A stretch of 53,543 nt of DNA from NCBI GenBank assembly GCA_015231595.1, contig JADGBH010000026.1:1-53543 (forward strand), read 5' to 3'. Below are positions 1-7,330 of the stretch, piece by piece; positions within the stretch are counted from its first letter, which is position 1, and each line of letters starts with the position of its first letter. The translations under genes were made by a program, and so were the position numbers. The stretch is from Desulfobacterales bacterium. GTDB taxonomy: Bacteria; Desulfobacterota; Desulfobacteria; Desulfobacterales; JADGBH01. The notes under the pieces were generated by a model. That model searched no databases and was not told the DNA's origin. It saw only the letters and a list, made by a program, of their open reading frames with translations.

Positions 1-887
1 TTTTCTTTTTCCTGTTTTTCTCGTTCTTTTTCCTGTCTTTCTCGTTCTTTTTCTCGCAAAGCCGCTGTTTTTTCTCGTAAAGCCGCTGTTTTTTCTCGCA
101 AAGCCGCTTCTTTAGCCGATTTTTCAGCGATATATTGCTTTTTAAATTTTTCTTTTATTGCTTGTTCAGTTCTCTGAGCCCTTAACCACTCTTCATGCAA
201 TCGATACTGTTCTCTAAGTTGATCATCTCTCGTAAAGGTCTGTAACATCTCAAACACCTCCTTTATCGTTTCATTATTGTCTAAGAAGCTCTCAAGCTGT
301 TTTGAACTATCTTGAATTGTTCCAAGAAAAAAACTCCATTGTTCCAGTTCTTTTCCAGAGTTGTTTTCTTTAAAGCATTTTAAAAACTTACCCAGTTCAA
401 TATAATACAAATGCCAATGGTTTACTAAAGGCTTATGGGTTCTGGTATTGAGCATAGTATAATGATTAAACCAAAATTTTTCATCTTCTTTATCGTCAAA
501 AAGTGTATCTACAAAAATATGGATACCGTAACATGGCGTCAGTTCGTCATAATTGATATCTTTGCTTTTTTTTAACTGGTCACGATACATTCCTGCAAGA
601 TAATATTTAGAACGCTGGGGATAACTTTCACTATATAACACTTGAATTTCAAGGTCTATCCATTCTCCGCTTACTGTATCCTTCGCTCTAATATCAAGTA
701 TTCCCTGTTTTTCATTCGTAAATGGCTCTGACCTGTCAAATGGATTTAAAATTTGCACTTCTGAAAATTTCGGTTCTTCATTTTCATAACACACTACCGC
801 ATTCAGCAAACAAATTAAAGGTCGAGTATATTCTTGTCTGCCGAAAATCCATTTAAACACAATGTCATTATATAATCTTATCTCCAT
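1..887 (-). CDS. Rpn/PD-(D/E)XK nuclease family transposase-like protein, 3' end cut by window edge
   Basis: This minus-strand frame opens at ATG 887 and is still open at base 1, so the C-terminus is missing. GAGG lies 9-12 bases before the start. The N-terminus (MEIRLYNDIVFKWIFG) and the later stretch with D65 and E80-x-Q82 (LDIRAKD...LEIQ) match the PD-(D/E)XK nuclease-transposase family (PF12784, the Rpn proteins). Known members are Mg-dependent DNA endonucleases that promote recA-independent recombination. An NPFD motif sits near residue 48. After about residue 255 the protein becomes a charged helix built of heptads (EREKQEK, REKTAAL), encoded by 21-bp tandem units. It is a single gene separated from the downstream operon by a repeat element (910-988). 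The family assignment is firm. Activity in this copy is inferred. Confidence 0.85.
   Translation of the reverse strand, partial: MEIRLYNDIVFKWIFGRQEYTRPLICLLNAVVCYENEEPKFSEVQILNPFDRSEPFTNEKQGILDIRAKDTVSGEWIDLEIQVLYSESYPQRSKYYLAGMYRDQLKKSKDINYDELTPCYGIHIFVDTLFDDKEDEKFWFNHYTMLNTRTHKPLVNHWHLYYIELGKFLKCFKENNSGKELEQWSFFLGTIQDSSKQLESFLDNNETIKEVFEMLQTFTRDDQLREQYRLHEEWLRAQRTEQAIKEKFKKQYIAEKSAKEAALREKTAALREKTAALREKERERQEKEREKQEKE
11..115. repeat. 21-bp tandem repeats encoding heptads in the Rpn-like gene
   Basis: Two adjoining arrays have an exact 21-bp period. Units starting CCTGTTTTTC begin at 11 and 32 and encode EREKQEK heptads. Units starting CTCGYAAAGCCGCTG begin at 53, 74 and 95 and encode REKTAAL heptads. 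The array may extend past the left edge. Because units are 7 codons long, gain or loss keeps the frame and changes only coiled-coil length. Confidence 0.9.
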
Positions 888-909
888 TTGGTTAATCCTC
901 TATTAAAAC

Positions 910-988
910 TGACATATCATTACTATTTTAAAATAAAAAAAATTGTATCTCTAATATTTTTAGCCTTAGACACCTGAATTATATGTCA
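910..988 (+). repeat. TTTAGCCTTAG element, copy A
   Basis: This is an intergenic copy of a five-member family. The core around 940-970 ends in TATTTTTAGCCTTAG (955-969). TGACATAT at 910-917 and ATATGTCA at 981-988 form a perfect 8-bp inverted repeat around the core. The left end also reads TGA-N4-TCA. Flank motifs CATTACTATTTT and ACCTGAATT are shared with copy E. It lies 22 bp upstream of the Rpn-like start codon and 11 bp after the DUF2997 stop, both genes being on the minus strand. Confidence 0.7.
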
Positions 989-999
989 TAATAATCCAT

Positions 1000-1209
1000 T
1001 TAAAACCCGACCTTTCTTCGTATTTGACTTAAAATATTAGACGATTGCTCATAATATTCTGATGTAAGTCTTTGTTCTTTAATTGGGCCTAATACATTTT
1101 GAAATATATCTGCATAGTCAAGACAGGCTTTTCCTTTTATACCTTTAACCTCAATTTTTACATCTCCTTGTTCATCTATTTCAACTTCTATTTCAGTTCT
1201 TTTTGCCAT
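1000..1209 (-). CDS. DUF2997 family small protein
   Basis: A 69-residue protein with an N-terminal beta-like segment (KRTEIEVEIDEQGDVKIEVKG) followed by GIKGKACLDYADIF and a short basic C-terminus. This pattern, especially the G-x-x-G-x-x-C segment, matches DUF2997, known from cyanobacteria beside Ycf35 and Ycf46 homologues. It is the last gene of the five-gene operon, 12 bp after the TPR gene, with AAAGGTG before ATG 1209. Its molecular role is unknown. The neighbouring DUF1257 and Ycf46-like genes support the assignment. Confidence 0.75.
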   Translation of the reverse strand: MAKRTEIEVEIDEQGDVKIEVKGIKGKACLDYADIFQNVLGPIKEQRLTSEYYEQSSNILSQIRRKVGF

Positions 1210-1221
1210 ATTAATTCACCT

Positions 1222-1998
1222 TTATTGAAAGAGTTTTTTTATTTTAAAATAAAGTTTTGTTGTGGCGCTTGTATGCCTTATTTTATTGAGAGCTGCTTGA
1301 AATTCGTCATTACTTGGTTTTAATTCTAAAGCTCTTTGCAAACATTTTTCAGCTTCGTCAAATTCTCCTAAACTTTGATAGGCTATCCCAAGCCAATACC
1401 ATATAAGAGAATTATCCTGATTTGCCGTTTTAGCTTTAAATAAAAATTCTTTTGCTTTAATTGGTTTATCCATGCTTAAAAAAGTTTTTCCGATGCGGAG
1501 AAATAGACTTGCATCATTATGTGCTAATTCTAAAGCTTTGCGAAAACAAAATTCAGAATTATTAGGATTTGAAATTATAAATATATCTCCTCTTACCCAC
1601 CATACAAAATAACTTTGTTTAGCGTATTTTAAAGAAGCGTCTGAAAAAGCCGCAGCTTTATCAAAATCTCCAAGCCTTCCAAAAGCAAGAGCCTTTACAG
1701 CAGTAATTTCAGGGTCTCCAGCAAATAATTCTAAAGCTTTATCAGCCCATGTAATGGATTCATTATACTCTCCCAAATCAATAAGACATAAAAGTTGTCC
1801 TAACCAAGCTCCTTGAGAGTTTATATTTAAATTTAATACCCTTGAATAATACCGCAAAGCTAATTCATAATTTCCTTCATCGAATTTTTCGCTGGCAAGA
1901 TTCATATAATAATCTTCATCATAGACTTCTTCATTTTTATTAGTATCTATTTCTTCTTTTTTCTTGTCGGATACTTCAAGCCATTCAAATCTACTCAT
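1222..1998 (-). CDS. tetratricopeptide repeat protein
   Basis: A 258-residue soluble protein with no signal peptide or membrane segment. An acidic N-terminal stretch (about 1-28) is followed by about five or six TPR units. Clear ones begin at YYMNLASEKFDEGNYELAL, NSQGAWLGQLLCLIDLGEY, and near the C-terminus NSLIWYWLGIAYQSLGEFD with a following ALELKPSNDEF. TPR arrays bind partner proteins. Its place between the DUF1257 and DUF2997 genes (12-bp gaps on both sides) suggests it is an adaptor for the Ycf46-like ATPase module. That role is inference. Start at ATG 1998 with AAGG about 11 bases upstream. Confidence 0.8.
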   Translation of the reverse strand: MSRFEWLEVSDKKKEEIDTNKNEEVYDEDYYMNLASEKFDEGNYELALRYYSRVLNLNINSQGAWLGQLLCLIDLGEYNESITWADKALELFAGDPEITAVKALAFGRLGDFDKAAAFSDASLKYAKQSYFVWWVRGDIFIISNPNNSEFCFRKALELAHNDASLFLRIGKTFLSMDKPIKAKEFLFKAKTANQDNSLIWYWLGIAYQSLGEFDEAEKCLQRALELKPSNDEFQAALNKIRHTSATTKLYFKIKKLFQ

Positions 1999-2010
1999 AA
2001 TATAAAAACC

Positions 2011-2475
2011 TTATTCAAATTTTCTTAAACTAAGTCTTATTCTTCCTTCTTGGGTTAATTCTTCCTGGGTAATTGAAAACCCCTTGTTTTTTAATTCCTG
2101 TGTAACTTTTTGATAAGCGTATTGTTGTTTTATTTTATGTATCAGATGAGTTCCCTGTTCTTTTAATTCCTCGTCAGATTTACCAATTCCATAAACATGC
2201 ATCGCACATCTGCCTCTTGGGTCTTTATAGATATGAACTTTTATATCATCTTTGCTAAATATCATTTCATCGTCAGGCCTTACACGATCTGTTAAAACTT
2301 CGCTCCCTTCAATATCTAACTCAACTTTTTTTTCAACATTTACTTCTGTTGCTTGATACATGTTTTCGTCTTTGAGAATTTTAAATCCTAACGAAGCGGC
2401 TGCAACCCCTGCCGCTGCACAAAATGTTGGCCATCCGGCTACAACTGCTGAACTAATTATAAAAATACAAGACAT
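2011..2475 (-). CDS. DUF1257 (Ycf35-like) protein with N-terminal hydrophobic segment
   Basis: A 154-residue protein. The C-terminal third (KQQYAYQKV...GFSI...EGRIRLSLRKFE) matches the conserved end of Ycf35/DUF1257 proteins of cyanobacteria and plastids, where the block has the form QRYAY...GF...DGSIRL. The first ~30 residues (MSCIFIISSAVVAGWPTFCAA onwards) are hydrophobic and Ala-rich, resembling a membrane anchor not typical of cyanobacterial Ycf35. The start is well supported: AAGGAGG lies 7 bases before ATG 2475. It sits 16 bp after the Ycf46-like ATPase gene. The two families also occur together in cyanobacteria. Biochemical function is unknown. Confidence 0.7.
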   Translation of the reverse strand: MSCIFIISSAVVAGWPTFCAAAGVAAASLGFKILKDENMYQATEVNVEKKVELDIEGSEVLTDRVRPDDEMIFSKDDIKVHIYKDPRGRCAMHVYGIGKSDEELKEQGTHLIHKIKQQYAYQKVTQELKNKGFSITQEELTQEGRIRLSLRKFE

Positions 2476-2491
2476 TAAAAAACCTCCTTAT

Positions 2492-4045
2492 TTAGAATTC
2501 ATATTTTCTTTCTAATTTTATTTCTTCTTCTTTTTCTTCAAAAGACGCTCGTCTTGCCCTTAATGAAGCCCAACTTCTTAGTGCGTCAATATCTTCTTTC
2601 ATTGTAACCGAAAGGGGAACAGTTTCATGGACAGATTTAATAATCATATCTGCTGTAAGTTCTTCCTGTTTTTCAAAGCTTTCAAACAAGGCTGATATTA
2701 TTGCTTGTTCAATCTCTGCTCCGTTAAAACCTTTTGTTTCTTTTGCTATACTTTTTATATCAAACAAAGCAGAGTTTCTTTTTCTTTTATCAAGATGAAT
2801 TTTGATAATCACTTCTCGTTCTTTGTCTGTTGGAAGGTCAATAAAGAATATTTCATCTAAACGTCCTTTTCGCAATAATTCAGGAGGCAAGGTTTTTATA
2901 TTGTTGGAAGTTGCCATAACAAATACAGGAGAAGTTTTTTCCTGCAACCATGTTAGAAAATTTCCAAAAACACGGGAAGTAGTTCCTCCATCAGACATAC
3001 CTGAACTACTCATTCCTGCGAATGCCTTTTCAATCTCATCTATCCATAAAATAGTTGGAGCCACTGATTCAGCTGAAGAAATAGCTTTCCTTATATTTTC
3101 TTCTGACGAACCTACAAGACTTGAAAAAACCCTTCCAACATCAAACCTTAAAAGAGGTAATTGCCATAAACTTGATACAGCTTTAGCACAAAGACTTTTT
3201 CCACATCCTTGAACCCCTAAAAGAAGAACTCCTTTTGGGAATGGAAGACCAAAATTTTTGGCTTTTTCGCTAAATGCAAGACGTCGTTTAGAAAGCCAGT
3301 TTTTAAGGTTTTCAAGTCCTCCTATGTCTCCGAAGCTTTCTTGAGCAGAATAATATTCAAGAATTCCTGATTTTTTTATAATTTGTTCTTTTTCGCTTAA
3401 AATAGTTGGAATATCGGATAAAGTGAGTCTTCCACCTCTAACGAGTGATTTTGCAAATACATTCTCAACCTCACTTAAAGTAAGTCCTAAAGCTGCTTTT
3501 GCTAACTGCTCATTCGGAACTTTTTTAGGATCGATATTAATGCTTGTATTATCATTTACGTCTTTTATTGTATCGTCTAAAAGTTTTTCTATCTCATTTA
3601 AACCCGGCAGCGGAAAATCAATGATGGTCATTTCTTTTTCAAGCTCCATAGGTATTTTAAATCTCGGGGATATAAAGACAATTGTTTTATAACTGCTCTT
3701 AATATAATGACCAACTTCCCTTAATTTTCTTGTAATAGCAGGGTCATTTAAATAAGGATGAAAATCTTTTAATATATATACTGCCGGTTCAATCATTTGT
3801 ATTATACTGTCCAGCGCAGCTAAAGGGTCGCGAGTTGCAATGTCTGAACCTTTTTTTGATTGCATAGATACGTTATGCTCATAAATTCCACGCGTAATTG
3901 ACCAACAAAATATTTTTTTATCCCTTTGCTTAGCTATTGTTTCAATAACTTTTTCAGCTCTTAATTCTTCGTATGTCTCAATAACAATAAAAGGATAACG
4001 AGCTCTTACAAGGGTTTCAATTTCTTCTACTATATTCGTTATCAA
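2492..4045 (-). CDS. Ycf46-like AAA+ ATPase
   Basis: A 517-residue AAA+ ATPase. The N-terminal domain (LVRARYPFIVIETYEE) is characteristic of the Ycf46 family. The AAA core has Walker A GVQGCGKS (277-284), Walker B TILWIDEIEK (331-340, D336/E337), sensor-1 ATSNN (378-382) and a conserved LLRKGRLDEIF segment with the probable arginine finger. The C-terminus is an acidic/basic helix. The start is TTG at 4045: AGGAG is 6 bases upstream and no other Met codon lies nearby. In cyanobacteria Ycf46 is linked to regulation of photosynthesis and carbon uptake. That role cannot apply directly here, so the substrate is unknown. Operon: 21 bp after the radical SAM gene, 16 bp before DUF1257. Confidence 0.88.
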   Translation of the reverse strand: MITNIVEEIETLVRARYPFIVIETYEELRAEKVIETIAKQRDKKIFCWSITRGIYEHNVSMQSKKGSDIATRDPLAALDSIIQMIEPAVYILKDFHPYLNDPAITRKLREVGHYIKSSYKTIVFISPRFKIPMELEKEMTIIDFPLPGLNEIEKLLDDTIKDVNDNTSINIDPKKVPNEQLAKAALGLTLSEVENVFAKSLVRGGRLTLSDIPTILSEKEQIIKKSGILEYYSAQESFGDIGGLENLKNWLSKRRLAFSEKAKNFGLPFPKGVLLLGVQGCGKSLCAKAVSSLWQLPLLRFDVGRVFSSLVGSSEENIRKAISSAESVAPTILWIDEIEKAFAGMSSSGMSDGGTTSRVFGNFLTWLQEKTSPVFVMATSNNIKTLPPELLRKGRLDEIFFIDLPTDKEREVIIKIHLDKRKRNSALFDIKSIAKETKGFNGAEIEQAIISALFESFEKQEELTADMIIKSVHETVPLSVTMKEDIDALRSWASLRARRASFEEKEEEIKLERKYEF

Positions 4046-4066
4046 TGATTTCTCCTAAATTTAATG

Positions 4067-5038
4067 TTAGTTAAAAATTTTATTTCTTATTTGCAATTCT
4101 TTGTTATCTGGTTCAATAGCGGATGCTATATCGAGAAATTCAAGTGTAAGATGAGGAATAATAATTCTTCCATCATAGTCGATTATTATTTCTTCAATGC
4201 TTGTTTTAGAAAGACACGCAGATAAATTGTCATCTATGCTTTTTTCTTCATAGATTTTAAGACCAATTTTTTTTGCATATTCTTCTGCTAACTTTACGTC
4301 TTCTTTCGTTATAGATTCTCCATATTTGCCGTAAAAATTGTCCATAATCCGAACAGGAATATGGGGGAGATTTTGTTTCATCCAATCAGCTATAGGAAAA
4401 AAACAACATTCTATATGATTTGGTATCAGAAGATGTCTTACAATGACATAAGCGTTTTTTGTAGCATTTAAAAGAGCATTTGACGCATGATAAAAATAAT
4501 CTTCTGTGTCAGAGAGTATTTTAGAACATTTATTTGAGTAAAAATGAAGGTCGGAAATGTAAGTATCAATAATGCCTGATAAAATTTCAGGAATGCTGGG
4601 ATTCATATACATATTTGTATTCCAAACCAACATTGGATAAGAATTTATATTTGATAAGGTTTCAAGCACAGATAAAAGATTAACTGTAGGTTCGCCTCCA
4701 ACAAAACTTATTGAACGGCCTTCGATTTGTTCTATATCTTTTTCTATACTTTTTAAATCACTCGCTCCTATTTTACAACTTTTTTTTGCTTTTTCCCTTA
4801 CATAACAAAACTCGCATTTCATATTGCATCCTACCAGAAATATTTCATAGGTTGGAGATATTTCTATTTCTTCGCCATATAAAATATTATCATAAAAAAA
4901 CTTTGCAGGATAAGGAGCTTTACAATAACCAAGTTCGCCATTAAGCCGATTTATCCTACACGTTCTTGGACACAATTTACATGAACGCATATAAGATTTT
5001 ACTTCATTAATAGCATTGATAATTTTAAATTTATCCAT
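4067..5038 (-). CDS. radical SAM protein, PflX/COG1313-like (pyruvate formate-lyase activase-like)
   Basis: A 323-residue radical SAM enzyme. The SAM [4Fe-4S] motif is CNMKCEFC (CxxxCxxC, about residues 71-78), followed by a glycine-rich SAM-binding strand (SFVGGEPTVN). The N-terminus carries a second cysteine set, CKLCPRTCRINRLNGELGYC, which is the hallmark of COG1313 (PflX) proteins. No glycyl-radical substrate enzyme is in the window, so 'activating enzyme' is only a homology label. It is the first gene of the minus-strand operon with the Ycf46-like ATPase. Its promoter must lie in 5039-5220, next to the palindromic element. No strong ribosome binding site is visible. Confidence 0.82.
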   Translation of the reverse strand: MDKFKIINAINEVKSYMRSCKLCPRTCRINRLNGELGYCKAPYPAKFFYDNILYGEEIEISPTYEIFLVGCNMKCEFCYVREKAKKSCKIGASDLKSIEKDIEQIEGRSISFVGGEPTVNLLSVLETLSNINSYPMLVWNTNMYMNPSIPEILSGIIDTYISDLHFYSNKCSKILSDTEDYFYHASNALLNATKNAYVIVRHLLIPNHIECCFFPIADWMKQNLPHIPVRIMDNFYGKYGESITKEDVKLAEEYAKKIGLKIYEEKSIDDNLSACLSKTSIEEIIIDYDGRIIIPHLTLEFLDIASAIEPDNKELQIRNKIFN

Positions 5039-5220
5039 AGTTTAATCTTTAAAACTTAATTATAGTTGACCAATTTTAAAAATAGGTTAATTACACGTCA
5101 AGTCAATTTACAGAAATAATTTCGCAAGTCAACTTTTTTGTAAACTAAAATTTTATTTTATATGTCTTAGTGATTAAAATTACAGTACACTTGATTTCAA
5201 TTAAACTCAAATAACAATAA

Positions 5221-5667
5221 GTTTAAGAGGCATCCTTCATAATATAGGAAAAATAGTTAACACTTTTAAAAAAACGATAATATTTAAACTGGATTCCCGC
5301 CTTCGCGGGAATGACGGCACAACGGGTGTGTCCCATCTTTTACACATAACAGGAATGACACGTCAGATGTACAGTATTTTGGATTTATCGTCATTCCGGG
5401 GAAAGTCAGAAAATCGTTTAGATTTTCTGACTTTAACCCGGAATCCAGAGAATATGACGACGTTATTCTGGATTCCGGATTAAAATTGAAAAATATTCAT
5501 TTTTCAATTTTTTCCGGAATGACGTCCTACGACGTTTAGTTCCTAAAAAATTTTATGCCTTTGTGTAAAAGGTGGGACACACCCGGCACAACACCTACGT
5601 CATTCCCGCGAAGGCGGGAATCCAGAATTAAAAAGTGTAAACTAAAATTGAAGGATGCCGTTTAAGA
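5221..5667. repeat. nested palindromic REP/MITE-like composite element
   Basis: This fills most of the 616-bp gap 5039-5654 between two divergent operons. Outer ends read GGCATCCTTC (5229-5238) and GAAGGATGCC (5650-5659) in inverted orientation, each with a partner TTTAAG/AAACACTTTT-like segment. Inside are inverted copies of CTGGATTCCCGCCTTCGCGG (5289 on; reverse complement ending 5625) and of GGGTGTGTCCC (5324 on; reverse complement ending at 5584). The centre has two long hairpins: 14-bp perfect arms at 5402-5415/5421-5434 and 13-bp arms at 5482-5494/5499-5511. CTGGATTCC...GGAATGACG units are a widespread REP type. The right end overlaps the first codons of the sigma factor frame. The stretch 5039-5220 is AT-rich with nothing recognised. 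Confidence 0.85.
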
Positions 5668-6242
5668 ATCGAATTCTTATGGATGATGATAAAATTAGAA
5701 GGCTTATCCAGAAAGCTATAAATAATGATAATAGCTCCATAGAAAGCTTAATTCATGAATTTCATCTAAAAATATTTCGTATGGTTTATTATCGGACGCG
5801 TTCAAAAATAGATTCGGATGATATAACTCAAGATGTTTTTATAAAAATGATGAAAAATATAAAAAATTTACGACAGCCCGAAAAATTCAGCCAATGGCTT
5901 TATAAAATAGCTATTAATACAATACGAGATTTTTATCGGAAAAAATTTTTATATTCTATAATTTCTCTTTCCTATGATATTCATACGAGTGATGACGATC
6001 CAGATGCTCCGATAATTGCCAAAGAGTTTTGGATTTATTTTGAAAAAATGAAAAAAAAGCTTTCAAAAATGGAAGCTGAAATTTTTATGCTTAGATTTAT
6101 GGACGATTTAACAATCAAAGAAATCAGTGAAGTTTTAAGCAAAAGTGAGAGTACAATAAAAACTCTTTTGTATAGAGGAATTAAAAAATTTCAACAAAAT
6201 CATGAATTTATTAAATTATTAGGAGATGGAATTCATGGATAA
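5655..6242 (+). CDS. ECF-type RNA polymerase sigma factor
   Basis: A 195-residue sigma-70 family protein without region 1 or 3. Region 2 spans about 35-95, with DDITQDVFIKMM and QWLYKIAINTIRDFYRKK. Region 4 spans about 135-185, with LSKMEAEIFMLRF and TIKEISEVLSKSESTIKTLLYRG. It directs RNA polymerase to a specific regulon and is probably held by the anti-sigma factor encoded next (8-base overlap). The start is uncertain. ATG 5655 lies inside the right end of the palindromic element with GAAGG directly touching it, whereas ATG 5679 (MDDDKIRR) gives a more typical N-terminus but has no good ribosome site. The element may therefore supply or disturb the translation start. Confidence 0.9.
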   Translation: MPFKNRILMDDDKIRRLIQKAINNDNSSIESLIHEFHLKIFRMVYYRTRSKIDSDDITQDVFIKMMKNIKNLRQPEKFSQWLYKIAINTIRDFYRKKFLYSIISLSYDIHTSDDDPDAPIIAKEFWIYFEKMKKKLSKMEAEIFMLRFMDDLTIKEISEVLSKSESTIKTLLYRGIKKFQQNHEFIKLLGDGIHG

Positions 6243-6735
6243 TTATAATCAACACCTTAATGAAGATATTATTATAATGTCGATAATCGATAAAAATAAT
6301 ATTGATGTTTTTGCAAAAAAGCATCTTAAAATTTGTAATTATTGCGCTGGAAAAAGAGTTGAGCTTATTAATCAGCTTTCGGCTTTTTCTACTATCGCAA
6401 AAAAGGCAACTCCATTACCTTCAAGTATCTGTGTTTTAGATTTTACATATCCATCAACGTGGTTTAAGCCTATTTTTGCTTTAGGATTTATATTAATCAT
6501 GCTTTTTTCAAGTGTATATTTTGGACGCAATAATAACTCCGAGTCGGATTTAAATTTTGATACGGATATTACTCAGGAAATTTTACTGATAGATCAATGG
6601 GGGTTGCCCGATTATTACATAGATATTTCCGCGAGTAATGGCGATTATTTGGATGACGATTTTATAAAATTTGTAGCCCCTTTTCCAAATAATTCTGACA
6701 ATAATTCAGTATATAACGTTATATTATTTTTATAA
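6235..6735 (+). CDS. zinc-finger anti-sigma factor, single-pass membrane protein
   Basis: A 166-residue protein from ATG 6235, chosen because AGGAG (6221-6225) is 9 bases upstream. The earlier ATG 6226 directly abuts AGGAG. The N-terminal domain carries HLKICNYC (H-x3-C-x2-C), the zinc-binding anti-sigma (ZAS) signature. A single membrane helix follows (about IFALGFILIMLFSSVYFG, residues 80-98). A ~65-residue acidic exported C-terminus follows it. The start overlaps the sigma stop by 8 bases, indicating translational coupling. Predicted role: sequester the ECF sigma at the membrane until an envelope or periplasmic signal is sensed. The C-terminal sensor part resembles nothing I recognise. Confidence 0.8.
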   Translation: MDNYNQHLNEDIIIMSIIDKNNIDVFAKKHLKICNYCAGKRVELINQLSAFSTIAKKATPLPSSICVLDFTYPSTWFKPIFALGFILIMLFSSVYFGRNNNSESDLNFDTDITQEILLIDQWGLPDYYIDISASNGDYLDDDFIKFVAPFPNNSDNNSVYNVILFL

Positions 6736-6773
6736 ACTTTAATATCAAACTTTATTTTTTTTAGGAGGAATTT

Positions 6774-7262
6774 ATGAAAAAAGTCTTATTAATTACAATG
6801 GTTGTTTTTTTTAGTTTCATTAGCATATCTATAGCTAAAGACGGTTTCTTTGATATGGGCGATGTCGGAGGAAAAGATGATTTTGCTTTGATTCATGGAA
6901 AATGGTGGCATAGACCTGAAGCCATCAAAAAACTTCAATTAACTGATGATGAAATATCTAAGCTTGATGAAGAATTCTTAGAAACTCAACGTAAAATGAT
7001 TGATTTAAAAGGATCCATCGAAAAAGAAGCTCTTGAATTAGAATATTTAATGGATCAAAAAGATTTTGATGAAAATGGCTGCGCTAATCAATTTACTAAA
7101 TTACAAAATGCGAGAACTAAGCTCGGAACTGAAGTTTTTGGGTTTATCATTAAAGTAAGAAATACTTTGGGATATGAGCGTTTTCAATTACTTAAAAAGC
7201 GATTTAAGGAAGAACGAGGGAAAAGAACAAAAGAACGTTTTGAAAAAAGAAAAGAGAAATAA
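6774..7262 (+). CDS. exported Spy/CpxP/metal-resistance-like helical protein
   Basis: A 162-residue protein with a clear signal peptide (MKKVLLITMVVFFSFISISIA) and cleavage expected near AKD. The mature part is almost all helix: WWHRPEAIKKLQLTDDEISKLDE, then a long acidic helix, then a very basic tail ending in KRTKERFEKRKEK. The 'L-x-L-T-x-x-Q/E' start and two-helix hairpin resemble the Spy/CpxP and Metal_resist (CnrX/ZraP) group, periplasmic chaperones or metal sensors. AGGAGG before ATG 6774 is the strongest ribosome site in this operon. Position after sigma and anti-sigma suggests it is a sensor or the first output of the system. Family membership is by pattern only. Confidence 0.65.
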   Translation: MKKVLLITMVVFFSFISISIAKDGFFDMGDVGGKDDFALIHGKWWHRPEAIKKLQLTDDEISKLDEEFLETQRKMIDLKGSIEKEALELEYLMDQKDFDENGCANQFTKLQNARTKLGTEVFGFIIKVRNTLGYERFQLLKKRFKEERGKRTKERFEKRKEK

Positions 7263-7277
7263 AATAACGACCCATTT

Positions 7278-7297
7278 GGGCGACCAGCCGGTCGCCC
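7278..7297. repeat. REP-type hairpin GGGCGACC/GGTCGCCC
   Basis: A perfect 8-bp stem (7278-7285 with 7290-7297, loop AGCC) is followed by CCTACA. It sits between the convergent Spy-like and tex genes. The sequence type recurs in many bacterial intergenic regions and may act as a bidirectional terminator or transcript end. GC content is far above its surroundings. Confidence 0.75.
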
Positions 7298-7330
7298 CTA
7301 CAAAAAAAGTTAAGGTTACACTCGATTTAT

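Noticed and set aside
1099..1323. Plus-strand ORF opposite DUF2997 and TPR genes
   Set aside because: It is a low-complexity Phe-rich shadow of the minus-strand genes.
5289..5625. CRISPR array
   Set aside because: Repeats are palindromic and in inverted order, spacing is irregular and no cas gene is present.
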